A stretch of 64,000 bases of DNA from Mucilaginibacter sp. (GTDB taxonomy: Bacteria > Bacteroidota > Bacteroidia > Sphingobacteriales > Sphingobacteriaceae): contig JAUCSE010000079.1 of the NCBI GenBank assembly GCA_030445275.1, positions 62,001 to 126,000 of the forward strand, in the 5' to 3' direction. A program made the translations under genes and the position numbers. Positions 7,869 to 16,485 of this stretch are shown here, piece by piece; position 1 is the stretch's first letter, and each line of letters opens with the position of its first letter. The notes under the pieces were generated by a model. The model was not told where the DNA came from, did no database searches, and saw only the letters and a list, made by a program, of their open reading frames with translations.

Positions 7869-9317
7869 ATGAAAGAAGAAAAGCTAAGTGTTAATGAAAA
7901 TATATTAAAATTAACATCCCTTATCGGCGGTAAACCCGTATCGTCCGGGAAACAATTGGCGGTTACCAGCCCTTATGACGGGCGTTTAGTTGGTACTGTT
8001 GAAATGGCTGGTTTGAGCGATACCCTGGCCGCTATTGATACTGCTTTAAAGGGTGGGAGGGTGTTAACCCGCTACGAAAGATACAGCGTTTTGGATAAAG
8101 CGAGAACGTTATTGCTGGAAAGAAAAGAAGAATTTGCACAAGTGATTACAGCCGAGTCGGGTTTATGCATTACCGAAGCCCGTTATGAGATAGGCCGTGC
8201 TCATGACGTGCTACTGTTTGCCTCAATGGAGTGTTTAAAAGATGATGGACAAGTATTCTCCTGCGACATATCGCCCAGTGGTAAACAACGCAAAATATTT
8301 AGCCTCCGTGAACCACTAAAACTGGCGGTTGCCATTACTCCATTTAATCATCCTTTAAATCAGGTGGCTCATAAAATTGCACCTGCTTTGGCTGCCGGGA
8401 CTCCAGTAATACTGAAACCGTCAGAAAAAACACCGCTGACGGCTATCCGCTTTGTAGAATTATTGTATGAGGCAGGCTTACCAACTTATATGCTGAGTGT
8501 TCTTTTAGGAGATACCAAAAATGTTGCCGAAGCATTAGTGCAGGCCCCAGAAGTTGATCTGGTATCATTTACCGGGAGTGTGGCGGTAGGTAAACGGATT
8601 GCCCAAACGGCAGGCTATAAAAAAGTAATCTTAGAACTTGGAGGTAATGATCCACTAATCGTTTTGGAAGATGCGAACCTTGATCTGGCTGTGCAACTGG
8701 CTGCCGAGGGAGCGTTCCGGAATTCGGGTCAGCGTTGTACTGCCGTGAAACGAATTCTGGTACATGAAAATATTGCCGAAGAATTTACCAAACGTTTTGT
8801 TGAAAAGGCAAAAGAATACACCTGTGGTGATCCTGCGGATCCAAAAACCAAGGTAGGGACCGTGATTGATGAACAATCGGCTAAATACCTGGAAGATGTA
8901 GTTGATAAAGCAGTATCACGAGGTGCAAAAGTTTTGCTTGGTGGTAAACGCACTGGCGCATTATTGGAACCCACTGTAATTGTAGATGTACCAAGAGATG
9001 CACAGATGGTGGTACAGGAATCATTTGGTCCGCTGGCACCCATACTTACTTTTAAAGATATTGACGACGCGATAGCTTTGTCTAATTCTACAGCTTTTGG
9101 CTTATCATCCGGCGTTGTTACCAACAATATGGAACACGCTATTCGTTTTGTAAAAGAATTGAAAGTAGGTACGGTTAATATTAATGAAGTACCCGGCTAC
9201 CGGATAGAAAATTCTCCATTTGGAGGCATTAAAGATTCCGGCCTCGGAATAAAAGAAGGCGTAATAGAAGCCATCAAATGCTTCACTTATGTAAAAACAT
9301 TTTCAATGCCTTGGTAA
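7869..9317 (+). CDS. phnY: Phosphonoacetaldehyde dehydrogenase
   Basis: A 482-residue NAD(P)-dependent aldehyde dehydrogenase. The family's active-site residues are present: the general base Glu256 in LELGGNDP and the nucleophile Cys290 in SGQRCTAVKR. TPFNHPLN and KPSEKTPLTA belong to the cofactor-binding fold. Position between phosphonoacetate hydrolase and the flavin oxidoreductase, and the NDP after the catalytic Glu (rather than the more common KSP or KNP), favour the phosphonoacetaldehyde dehydrogenase subgroup that makes phosphonoacetate. The next gene starts 11 bp after the stop. The ALDH fold is certain; the specificity rests mainly on neighbours. Confidence 0.85.
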   Translation: MKEEKLSVNENILKLTSLIGGKPVSSGKQLAVTSPYDGRLVGTVEMAGLSDTLAAIDTALKGGRVLTRYERYSVLDKARTLLLERKEEFAQVITAESGLCITEARYEIGRAHDVLLFASMECLKDDGQVFSCDISPSGKQRKIFSLREPLKLAVAITPFNHPLNQVAHKIAPALAAGTPVILKPSEKTPLTAIRFVELLYEAGLPTYMLSVLLGDTKNVAEALVQAPEVDLVSFTGSVAVGKRIAQTAGYKKVILELGGNDPLIVLEDANLDLAVQLAAEGAFRNSGQRCTAVKRILVHENIAEEFTKRFVEKAKEYTCGDPADPKTKVGTVIDEQSAKYLEDVVDKAVSRGAKVLLGGKRTGALLEPTVIVDVPRDAQMVVQESFGPLAPILTFKDIDDAIALSNSTAFGLSSGVVTNNMEHAIRFVKELKVGTVNINEVPGYRIENSPFGGIKDSGLGIKEGVIEAIKCFTYVKTFSMPW

Positions 9318-9328
9318 AAATAAAAAAA

Positions 9329-10486
9329 ATGAAAAATTCAACATATGATTTAGTAGTGGTTGGCTCGGGTATATTAGGCACATTTCATGCTATACACGCG
9401 GCCCGTTTAGGTAAAAAGGTGCTACTGACTGAGAAAGATCAGTATCCTATTAGTGCAACCGTCAGAAACTTTGGCCAGGTAGTAACCTCGGGAATGTCAT
9501 CAGATTGGCTTCCTTATGCTATAAGAACGGCAGAATTGTATAAAGAAATTCAGCAGGAGTTTGATATCAGTGTTCGCAACAATGGAAGTGTTTATCTGGC
9601 ATCTGATCAGGAGGAATTACAATTGGCATACGAATTAAAAGATCGTATGGATGCGTTTGGGTACCAGGCTGAGTTATTATCTGCAAAAGAATGCCTGGCA
9701 AAATGGCCTGCATTAAAAAATGAATATTGTAAAGGCAGTATTTTCTTCCCTCAGGAATTAAGCGTTGAACCTGATAAGCTGATCTACCGGTTAATTGAGT
9801 ACGCAGCAAAAAAGTATCCCAATCTTACCTATAAACCGGCTACGGCCATTGTTGATTGCGAAGTGATTGGTGATCATGTTGAACTAACCACTTCTTCCAA
9901 ACAAAAATTCACAGCCGAAAAAGTGATCGTATGCAGCGGTGGCGAATTCAAGCTGTTGTTTGCCGATCTGTTTAGGGATAGCGGTATTATCCTCTGTAAG
10001 CTGCAAATGCTGAGAACTGTTCCGATGCCGGAGGTGCAGTTAGAAGGAAATATCTTAACCGGGCTATCTATACGCAGGTATGAATCATTCCAGGAATGTC
10101 CTTCCTATACAAAACTCACTACACCGGAGCATTATGCGGAATTAAAGAAATGGGGAGTACACCTTTTATTCAAAAAAGCCGTGGATGGTTCTATTATCAT
10201 TGGCGATTCACACGAATACGCAGATGTAAATCATACCGATGACCTGGGTTTTGATATTAACAGCTATATCAACGAGTTGATGCTGAAAGAGGCCCAAAAC
10301 ATAGTGAAATTCGACGTTACTAAAATCGCATCTACCTGGGCAGGTTTTTATCCCCAGCATAACAGCAAACACGTTGTTGAAGCTGATTTGGAGGGTAGGA
10401 TACACATTCGTACTGCCATAGGAGGTAAAGGCATGACCTGTGCCGCCGGCTATGCGGAAGCCAGTATAAAAGAAATTTATAACTGA
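9329..10486 (+). CDS. FAD-dependent oxidoreductase of the phosphonate-associated (TIGR03364/HpnW-like) type
   Basis: A 385-residue DAO-fold flavoprotein with the dinucleotide motif VVVGSGILGTFHAIHAAR at the N-terminus and a C-terminal GGKGMTCAAGYAEA flavin-contact segment. Proteins of this group cluster with phosphonate genes and are proposed to oxidise aminophosphonates such as 2-aminoethylphosphonate or its derivatives to phosphonoacetaldehyde. That is the substrate of the dehydrogenase encoded just upstream. No PhnW-type transaminase is present here, so this enzyme would supply the first catabolic step. The start at 9329 was chosen because the longer frame from 9278 overlaps the previous gene and adds no recognisable sequence. 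A transporter gene follows after 29 bp. Confidence 0.82.
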   Translation: MKNSTYDLVVVGSGILGTFHAIHAARLGKKVLLTEKDQYPISATVRNFGQVVTSGMSSDWLPYAIRTAELYKEIQQEFDISVRNNGSVYLASDQEELQLAYELKDRMDAFGYQAELLSAKECLAKWPALKNEYCKGSIFFPQELSVEPDKLIYRLIEYAAKKYPNLTYKPATAIVDCEVIGDHVELTTSSKQKFTAEKVIVCSGGEFKLLFADLFRDSGIILCKLQMLRTVPMPEVQLEGNILTGLSIRRYESFQECPSYTKLTTPEHYAELKKWGVHLLFKKAVDGSIIIGDSHEYADVNHTDDLGFDINSYINELMLKEAQNIVKFDVTKIASTWAGFYPQHNSKHVVEADLEGRIHIRTAIGGKGMTCAAGYAEASIKEIYN

Positions 10487-10515
10487 TCTTTCTAACAGTT
10501 TAGTAATCAATCCGG

Positions 10516-11817
10516 ATGAACCAATTAAACAAACTACTTACCCAATCAAAAGTATTCTTTGTATTCTGGTGTATGTTGGCCGCTTTTGGTACCTACTTTT
10601 GTATGTATGCCTTCAGAAAGCCATTCACCAGTGGCACCTATACCGGATTAACCCTTTGGGATATCGACTATAAAGCTGTTTTAATTATTGCCCAGGTACT
10701 GGGTTATATGGTATCAAAATTTATAGGTATCAAAGTAATTTCAGAGCTTAAGGCATCGGGTAGGGTAAAGCTCATTATTTGGCTTATTCTTTTTGCCGAA
10801 ATTTCACTTTTACTGTTTGGTCTTGTACCTTATCCGTACAACTTTTTCTTTTTGTTTTTAAATGGCTTGCCATTAGGTATGGTATGGGGTATTGTTTTTA
10901 GCTACCTGGAAGGCCGGCGTTTTACCGAAATGCTGGCCATGGGGTTAAGCATCAGTTTAATTGTATCATCCGGAATTTTAAAAACCATTTACTTTATGGT
11001 ACATGAATGGTTTCCTGCGATCTCAGAGTTTTGGATGCCCTGTGTTATTGGCCTGTTATTCTTACCGCTGTTCCTCACCTTTGTCTGGATGCTTTCGGTA
11101 ATACCAGAACCAACAGAAGCTGATAAATTACTAAGAGTGGAACGTGTGGCCATGACCTCTGCTGACAGACAACTTGTTTTAAAAGAGTATGGCTTTGGTA
11201 TCGTATGTATCGGCTTAATTTATACCATATTAGCAACCATGAGAGATTTCAGGGATAATTTTTCCGTAGAAATATGGAATGAAATTGAGCCTCACTGGGA
11301 TAAAACTATTTTTTCAACAACCGAAGCCATTTCGGGTGTCATTGTATTAGCAGCTATTGGTTGTATTTCACTTACACGTAATAATATCAAAGGTTTCTGG
11401 GGGACACAATATCTAATTGGCCTGGGTTTGTTAGTAAGCGGTGGCAGTACGTTGCTTTTTCATCTGCATGTACTAAGTCCATTTTGGTGGATGCTTTTAG
11501 TAGGGATGGGCATGTTTTTAGCTTATACACCCATCCAGGTGGTTTTATTTGAACGGATGATCGCTTTGTTTAAAATAAAAGCCAATGCAGGTTTCTTTGT
11601 CTACATATGTGATGCTTTTGGTTATTTGGGCAGTGTTGGCCTGTTGCTTTATAAAGAGTTTTTTATGAAAAATTTGAGCTGGGCAAAAATGCTGATGCAG
11701 TTTAGTTATCTGCTTACAATTATTTGTATAGTATTACTGGCTTTCGCAGCTGTCTTTTTTAACCGGAAAATAGGGGTTAAAGGGCCAATTACAGGAATAC
11801 TGGACAGAAATATATAA
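10516..11817 (+). CDS. MFS-like 12-helix membrane transporter (DUF5690-type)
   Basis: A 433-residue, strongly hydrophobic protein with about twelve transmembrane segments. The first helix is followed by FGTYFCMYAFRKPFTSGTY. A Tyr-x-x-Arg-Lys near the first helix is also found in organophosphate:phosphate antiporters (GlpT/UhpT), where the Arg binds phosphate. It resembles the Bacteroidota family of uncharacterised membrane proteins called DUF5690. As the last gene of the phosphonate cluster it is the obvious candidate for inner-membrane import of 2-aminoethylphosphonate or phosphonoacetate. No phosphonate ABC genes are present. Fold and membrane location are well supported; the substrate is inferred from position and the Arg motif. 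Confidence 0.75.
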   Translation: MNQLNKLLTQSKVFFVFWCMLAAFGTYFCMYAFRKPFTSGTYTGLTLWDIDYKAVLIIAQVLGYMVSKFIGIKVISELKASGRVKLIIWLILFAEISLLLFGLVPYPYNFFFLFLNGLPLGMVWGIVFSYLEGRRFTEMLAMGLSISLIVSSGILKTIYFMVHEWFPAISEFWMPCVIGLLFLPLFLTFVWMLSVIPEPTEADKLLRVERVAMTSADRQLVLKEYGFGIVCIGLIYTILATMRDFRDNFSVEIWNEIEPHWDKTIFSTTEAISGVIVLAAIGCISLTRNNIKGFWGTQYLIGLGLLVSGGSTLLFHLHVLSPFWWMLLVGMGMFLAYTPIQVVLFERMIALFKIKANAGFFVYICDAFGYLGSVGLLLYKEFFMKNLSWAKMLMQFSYLLTIICIVLLAFAAVFFNRKIGVKGPITGILDRNI

Positions 11818-12018
11818 CCCAGGAGTATTTATTACATTGCTGAATGTTTAATATCCATAGCATGATCATACTATTGTAAATCCTATAATCGTTGGGCTAA
11901 GTCTTGTCAAAAAATATCACTAATTTTAATGCCATAAAATAAAAATGCAATTCCTGTTATTATTGAATTTTTAAATCAAGTTAATAAATCTAAATTAGGT
12001 TTTATAGTCGTTTTATAT

Positions 12019-12837
12019 ATGAAAAGATATGTTTTAGTGCTTTTTTTATTCCTTTCTTATTCAGGTTATTCACAAAATACCATTAACAATTACAAATATG
12101 TGGTGGTGCCCGAAAAGTTTAGTTTCCAAAAGCAAGATGATCAGTATTCATTAAACAACCTGACCAAAGTCCTTTTGCAGGATAAAGGTTTTACAGTTTA
12201 TTTTGATAATGCTGAATTACCTAGTGAGATCGCTAACAATAAATGTCGCGCATTGAGTGCTGACGTATTGGAAAAAAACGGAATGTTTACCACCAGCCTT
12301 ACACTCTTATTAAAGGATTGCCAGGGTAATATTGTTTTTAAAAGTAAAGAGGGTAAAAGCCGGGAGAAAGATTATAAAGTTGCTTATAATATGGCTTTAA
12401 GGGATGCTTTTACATCCTTAGACCAGGTTTCATATGCCTATAACGGAGCAACCAATGAGCCAGCTAAGTCAATGGCTACAACAACAGCTTCAGCGGCACC
12501 TGAAAAGCAAATAACTACAACAACTACTTCTACAGTGCCAGTAAAATCAGCAGCAGTAGCTTCAACTGCAGCTTTACCAACACCTGCAACAACAACGGAG
12601 GTGGTAGCCAATCAGCCGGCAGGAACATTATATGCCCAGGCAATAGCCAACGGATATCAATTGATTGATACCACACCGAAAATAGTTTTAACCCTCCTGA
12701 AAACCTCGGCCGAAAATTATTTTATAGCCAGTAATGCCACTGCTAACGGAATAGTTCTGAAAAAAAACGAAGGTTGGTTTTTCGAATACTATAAGGATGG
12801 TAAGCTTGTTTCTGAAAGGCTACAAGTTAAATTTTAA
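12019..12837 (+). CDS. Exported protein of unknown function with a Thr/Ala linker
   Basis: I do not recognise a family for this 272-residue protein. It has a Sec signal peptide (FLFLSYSGYSQ) and an N-terminal domain up to about residue 140 that contains one Cys pair spaced for a disulphide (NNKCRAL and KDCQGN). A low-complexity linker rich in Thr, Ala and Pro covers about residues 150-195. A small C-terminal domain contains GWFFEYYKDGKLVSE. This suggests a periplasmic or surface protein with two folded parts. It stands alone, about 200 bp after the transporter gene and on the same strand. The 389 bp that follow (12838-13226) hold no gene that I can support. Confidence 0.6.
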   Translation: MKRYVLVLFLFLSYSGYSQNTINNYKYVVVPEKFSFQKQDDQYSLNNLTKVLLQDKGFTVYFDNAELPSEIANNKCRALSADVLEKNGMFTTSLTLLLKDCQGNIVFKSKEGKSREKDYKVAYNMALRDAFTSLDQVSYAYNGATNEPAKSMATTTASAAPEKQITTTTTSTVPVKSAAVASTAALPTPATTTEVVANQPAGTLYAQAIANGYQLIDTTPKIVLTLLKTSAENYFIASNATANGIVLKKNEGWFFEYYKDGKLVSERLQVKF

Positions 12838-13226
12838 CCTTTTTAAAGAAATAGGTTTAGTAAATGTCTTGCCAAATAGCAATTCGGCCTATGGATGATG
12901 TTGTAACCCCGTAGTAATAATTTGTTGTTTACTGAACTATTTTAAGGGAATGCTCAGGAGGCGTATGAGTGACACACGATCTGAAATATTTGCAATTGGA
13001 TGTCAATGTAACTCACCAGGCAAAGCCTGCAATACTTAATTCAAAGTACTATAACCCGTATCGTAGCAAATACTATTTATTTGAGGAATATGGGTAAATC
13101 ACTGATATAAAACTCGAACCATTTAACACTAACAACGGCGTAAACGATATTTAACGGAATCAGCTTTTACTTAAACTTTGTGATTCTTCTCCGTTTTTCA
13201 TATTTTGGTATTGTTTCCACAAACAA

Positions 13227-13814
13227 ATGCATCCGCTTATACAACACATTCAAAAAATTACTTCCAGCACCGAGATAAAGGGCGACGCTATATTGCCCTT
13301 TTTTGAAACTAAAACATTTAAGAAAAAGGAGATTTTACAGGAAGAAGACAAGCGTTGTTTGTTGTATTTTTTTGTGCTAAAAGGGTGCCTTCGTTTGTAC
13401 TTTACAGATTATAATGGCGCTGAACAAACGCTGCAATTTGCATTAGAAAACTGGTGGATGACAGATTTAAATGCTTTTCGATCCGGACAGAGATCCGCAT
13501 ATACAATCCAGGCGTTGGAAGCAACGGAGGTATTGGCTATTACAGCCCCAAATTATGAATTGATGCTGGCGAAATTCCCGGTCATCGAAAACTATTTTCG
13601 ATTGGTATACGAGCGGGCATATGCAGCGTCGTTACTTCGGATCCGAATGATTTCAAGAATGCCCAAGGATGAATTTTATGAACTGTTTCAATCTAAGTAC
13701 CCTGAATTTATTCAACGGATCCCACAGAAGATACTGGCCTCCTTTTTAGGCTTTACACCTGAGTATCTGAGCGAATTGCGAAAAAATAAAGTAAAAAGGA
13801 AAAATAAATCATGA
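13227..13814 (+). CDS. Crp/Fnr-family transcriptional regulator
   Basis: A 195-residue regulator with an N-terminal cyclic-nucleotide-binding-like beta-barrel (LYFFVLKGCLRLYFTDYNGAE, then ENWWMTDLNAF) and a C-terminal winged helix. The recognition segment RIPQKILASFLGFTPEYLSELRK is intact and followed by a basic tail. This architecture is common in Bacteroidota regulators whose ligand is unknown; the phosphate cassette of true CRP is not obvious. The stop codon overlaps the next gene's start (ATGA at 13811-13814), so both are made from one transcript. The NmrA-like oxidoreductase gene 70 bp beyond the pair is a likely target. Confidence 0.85.
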   Translation: MHPLIQHIQKITSSTEIKGDAILPFFETKTFKKKEILQEEDKRCLLYFFVLKGCLRLYFTDYNGAEQTLQFALENWWMTDLNAFRSGQRSAYTIQALEATEVLAITAPNYELMLAKFPVIENYFRLVYERAYAASLLRIRMISRMPKDEFYELFQSKYPEFIQRIPQKILASFLGFTPEYLSELRKNKVKRKNKS

Positions 13815-14383
13815 TTGAACAACTATATCGCCACATTCAAAAACTCGTTTCCGGTTTTACCATAGAGCAGGAAAAAATAGCACTGTTCTTTGAAACAAAA
13901 ACGGTAAAAAAGGAGGAATTGCTTTTGAGCGAAAAGGAGATTTGCGATACTATTTACTTCGTTAATAAAGGTTGCCTGTACTTGTTTTATGAAAATAATA
14001 AAGAAAAGCAGGTGGTACATTTTGCATTGGAAAACTGGTGGATAACCGACTATAAGACCTTTCCCGATGGTAAACCTGCTGTTTATTCAATTGCAGCGAT
14101 GGAAAATTCGGAAATTATCTGCATGAGCAGGAAAAACTACGAAACCCTGCTATTACAATTTCCCTTGTTGGCATTATATTTCAATAAAATTCATGAACGA
14201 GCCTATGGAGCGGCCTTATTTAAACAAAAAACATTTGCTACCGTAGCTAAAGAAGATTTCTATCGCTATTTCAGAAATACCTATCCTGAATTGATCAAAA
14301 GGATTCCAGATCCCGTTTTTGCCAGTTATATGGGTGTTTCGTTAGAAATTTTAAAGACCTTTCAGGACATGTATATTTCTTAA
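13811..14383 (+). CDS. Crp/Fnr-like regulator, second paralogue with a changed DNA-binding end
   Basis: This 190-residue protein aligns by eye with the preceding product: IYFVNKGCLYLFYENNKEKQ and ENWWITDYKTF match the sensor barrel, and FYRYFRNTYPELIKRIPDPVFASYMGVS matches the start of the helix-turn-helix. The recognition helix then differs, reading LEILKTFQDMYIS, and the protein stops without the Ser-Glu-Leu-Arg and basic residues of its twin. It may not bind DNA by itself and could act as a partner of the first regulator. Its start overlaps the first gene's stop by four bases, which points to translational coupling and a local duplication. Confidence 0.8.
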   Translation: MIEQLYRHIQKLVSGFTIEQEKIALFFETKTVKKEELLLSEKEICDTIYFVNKGCLYLFYENNKEKQVVHFALENWWITDYKTFPDGKPAVYSIAAMENSEIICMSRKNYETLLLQFPLLALYFNKIHERAYGAALFKQKTFATVAKEDFYRYFRNTYPELIKRIPDPVFASYMGVSLEILKTFQDMYIS

Positions 14384-14455
14384 ACCAGCTTAAGTTTTCG
14401 CGGGCGTACTGTGTTCATCTTTGTAATATATAATTAACCTTAAATATTACAGATC

Positions 14456-15211
14456 ATGAAAATAGTAGTTATCGGCGGTACCGGCCTTATTGGTAGCCAA
14501 ACAGTAAATCAATTACAGCACAGCGGCCACGAGGTGATTGTCGCTTCGCCCAACAACGGTGTAAATACACTTACCGGCGAAGGTTTGAAAGAGGTGCTGC
14601 AAGGCGCGAATGTGGTGGTGGATGTATCTAACTCACCTTCCTTTGCAGATGATGATGTGATGCACTTTTTTAAAACCGCTAATGAAAACCTGTTACCCGT
14701 AGAAAAGGCAGCAGGGGTGCAGCATCATATTGCCCTATCGGTAGTAGGTACTCAAAAATTACAGGCCAGCGGTTATTTCCGTGCAAAACAAGTGCAGGAA
14801 GATCTGATCAGGGCATCGGGTATCCCTTATACCATTGTTCATGCAACACAGTTCTTTGAGTTTGCAGGAGGTATTGTTCAAATGGGTATGGCCGACGGAA
14901 AAGTAATAGTGCCGGCAGCCAACATTCAGCCTATCGCGAGCAAAGATGTGGCAGCTTTTATGGCCGAAACAGCACTAGAAAAACCTGCAAATAAGATCCT
15001 GGAAATAGGAGGACCTGAAAAATTTGACATGGCGGTATGGGTAAAACAATATTTGCAGGCAACTCATAAAAACTATGAGGTAGTAGCCGATACCCATGCC
15101 CTATATTCAGGAGCTCCACTTACTGCTGATACTTTAGCGCCAAAAAAAGCTGTTTCTCTGGGCAAAACAAAATACGCGGAGTGGATTGCAATACCCCAAA
15201 ATCAGCGGTAA
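14456..15211 (+). CDS. NmrA-like NAD(P)-binding oxidoreductase (atypical SDR)
   Basis: A 251-residue Rossmann protein beginning VVIGGTGLIGS, the glycine-rich dinucleotide site of atypical short-chain dehydrogenases. HHIALSVVG and the YFRAKQVQEDLIRASGIPYTI stretch are characteristic of the NmrA/quinone-reductase-like subgroup, which senses or reduces small molecules with NAD(P)H. No signal peptide is visible, so it is cytoplasmic. It lies 72 bp after two Crp/Fnr-like regulators on the same strand, which suggests they control it. A strong terminator (15293-15327) closes the unit. The substrate is unknown. Confidence 0.85.
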   Translation: MKIVVIGGTGLIGSQTVNQLQHSGHEVIVASPNNGVNTLTGEGLKEVLQGANVVVDVSNSPSFADDDVMHFFKTANENLLPVEKAAGVQHHIALSVVGTQKLQASGYFRAKQVQEDLIRASGIPYTIVHATQFFEFAGGIVQMGMADGKVIVPAANIQPIASKDVAAFMAETALEKPANKILEIGGPEKFDMAVWVKQYLQATHKNYEVVADTHALYSGAPLTADTLAPKKAVSLGKTKYAEWIAIPQNQR

Positions 15212-15292
15212 GAGAGCGATATAAATTCGCGGTAGCAATACTTTACCGGCATTTGTACCCATCGCTGGAGTTGAATCGATACAGTCAAAAAC

Positions 15293-15327
15293 AAAAAACC
15301 CGATACGGACATGTATCGGGTTTTTTT
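15293..15327 (+). terminator. Rho-independent terminator after the NmrA-like gene
   Basis: CCCGATAC (15299-15306) and GTATCGGG (15313-15320) form a perfect 8-bp stem with a 6-nt loop, flanked by six As and seven Ts. It lies between the plus-strand oxidoreductase and the convergent peroxidase gene and could work in both directions. Confidence 0.85.
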
Positions 15328-15384
15328 GTACTCATGGTGTTTGTTACCGCACGCGGCGACAGCGAAGAGAAAAATTGGAGAATT

Positions 15385-16311
15385 TTAATTCGATGAAAAG
15401 TCATCTATCATGTTAAATGTTGGTACAAAATACAAACTACCTGTTTTTGGTGTGCTGAAATCTAATATCCTATCATAATTTCCTTCAGGAGAACCAATAA
15501 ACATATTATTCAGCATTTTTTGAACAGTACTGAATGTGCTTGCGTAAGCTATAAAATAAGTACCCATTTCATTGGTAGACATATTGCCAAAAGGCATGTT
15601 ATCACGAACAATTTTAAGCTCGTCGCCAACATTGGCCAAAGCTATATGTGAATTTGATGGTTTTACATCGTCAGCCATTTCTATGTCATTCGATTTATAC
15701 CTTCCAATCACTTTCTCCTGTTGTTCGGTAGTAAGTCCTTTCCATGCCGATAAATTGTGGATGTATTTTTGTACAAAAAGATAACTTCCGCCTTTATAAA
15801 CAGGGTCATTATCCCCCACCATACTAAAAAACTCCCTATCCTGCCCATGAGGATTTTCTGTACCATCAACAAAACCTAAAATGGAACGGCTGTCCCAATA
15901 CCTGAAACCATGAATTTCTTCTGTGCTGATGGCCACCGGGGCTAAAATATCTGATATTGTGGATGCCATGTCATAACATATACTCGAGTTATCGGCCCTT
16001 ATATGGAAATGTAAGTGTCCTTTGGAGGAAACGGCAGTGTGTTTCTCACCAACGATGGGAGCAAAGTTTACCAGTTCTTTAGGCAATGGCACGGGGAGCT
16101 GCAGCCGGAGCCAGGCATCATATCCGATCCCCATTACGCAGCTTGCTTTGGAAACAGGGAAACGGACATTAGCGGAATTATTAAGGTTGATAATCAGCTT
16201 GCAAAGCTTGCTGAAAGCCTCCCTAACCTCTAAATTATCCTTAAAATTCCAGACCATAAATATGGTATTGTTATTGGTGTAGTCTGTTACATTCTGTGAA
16301 TCTGGATTCAT
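15385..16311 (-). CDS. Dye-decolorizing (DyP-type) haem peroxidase
   Basis: A 308-residue haem peroxidase. The signature GxxDG is present as GFVDG with the catalytic Asp149. His222 in SNSHIALAN is the expected proximal haem ligand, and Arg236 (KIVRDNMPFGN) fits the distal Arg. Length and motif order match the short cytosolic DyP enzymes, and no Tat or Sec signal is visible. Such enzymes use hydrogen peroxide to oxidise various substrates, but natural substrates are mostly unknown. No encapsulin or iron-uptake gene is next to it. It is convergent with the NmrA-like gene across a shared terminator and stands as a single gene. Confidence 0.9.
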   Translation of the reverse strand: MNPDSQNVTDYTNNNTIFMVWNFKDNLEVREAFSKLCKLIINLNNSANVRFPVSKASCVMGIGYDAWLRLQLPVPLPKELVNFAPIVGEKHTAVSSKGHLHFHIRADNSSICYDMASTISDILAPVAISTEEIHGFRYWDSRSILGFVDGTENPHGQDREFFSMVGDNDPVYKGGSYLFVQKYIHNLSAWKGLTTEQQEKVIGRYKSNDIEMADDVKPSNSHIALANVGDELKIVRDNMPFGNMSTNEMGTYFIAYASTFSTVQKMLNNMFIGSPEGNYDRILDFSTPKTGSLYFVPTFNMIDDFSSN

Positions 16312-16485
16312 ATGCTTATAATATATACCTGTCGCGGGTTACTAAAATAAACAAAATTGTCAATTGTATTAATGTAAGGTGTTAATTCTGATCCTGAATA
16401 TTGATTTGTCGTATTTCCTATTTTATTTGCCTAATAACCGAAAGTCCGGCGATATTTCTGGTTGGTTTAGAAAAACAGCACTTAT

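Noticed and set aside
12965..13039. A 24-codon ORF with three Cys residues in the gap before the Crp/Fnr genes
   Set aside because: Cys residues are spread rather than adjacent to the stop, no promoter is visible, and the next gene starts 187 bp later, so a leader role is not supported.
13114..13124. A third TCGAACCATTT match
   Set aside because: Eight- to eleven-base matches are expected by chance in 64 kb and no good hairpin lies 20 bp upstream, so it was not counted with the two units at 48751 and 51977.
15181..15396. A 71-codon frame after the NmrA-like gene
   Set aside because: It reads through the strong terminator at 15293-15327 and has no recognisable content.
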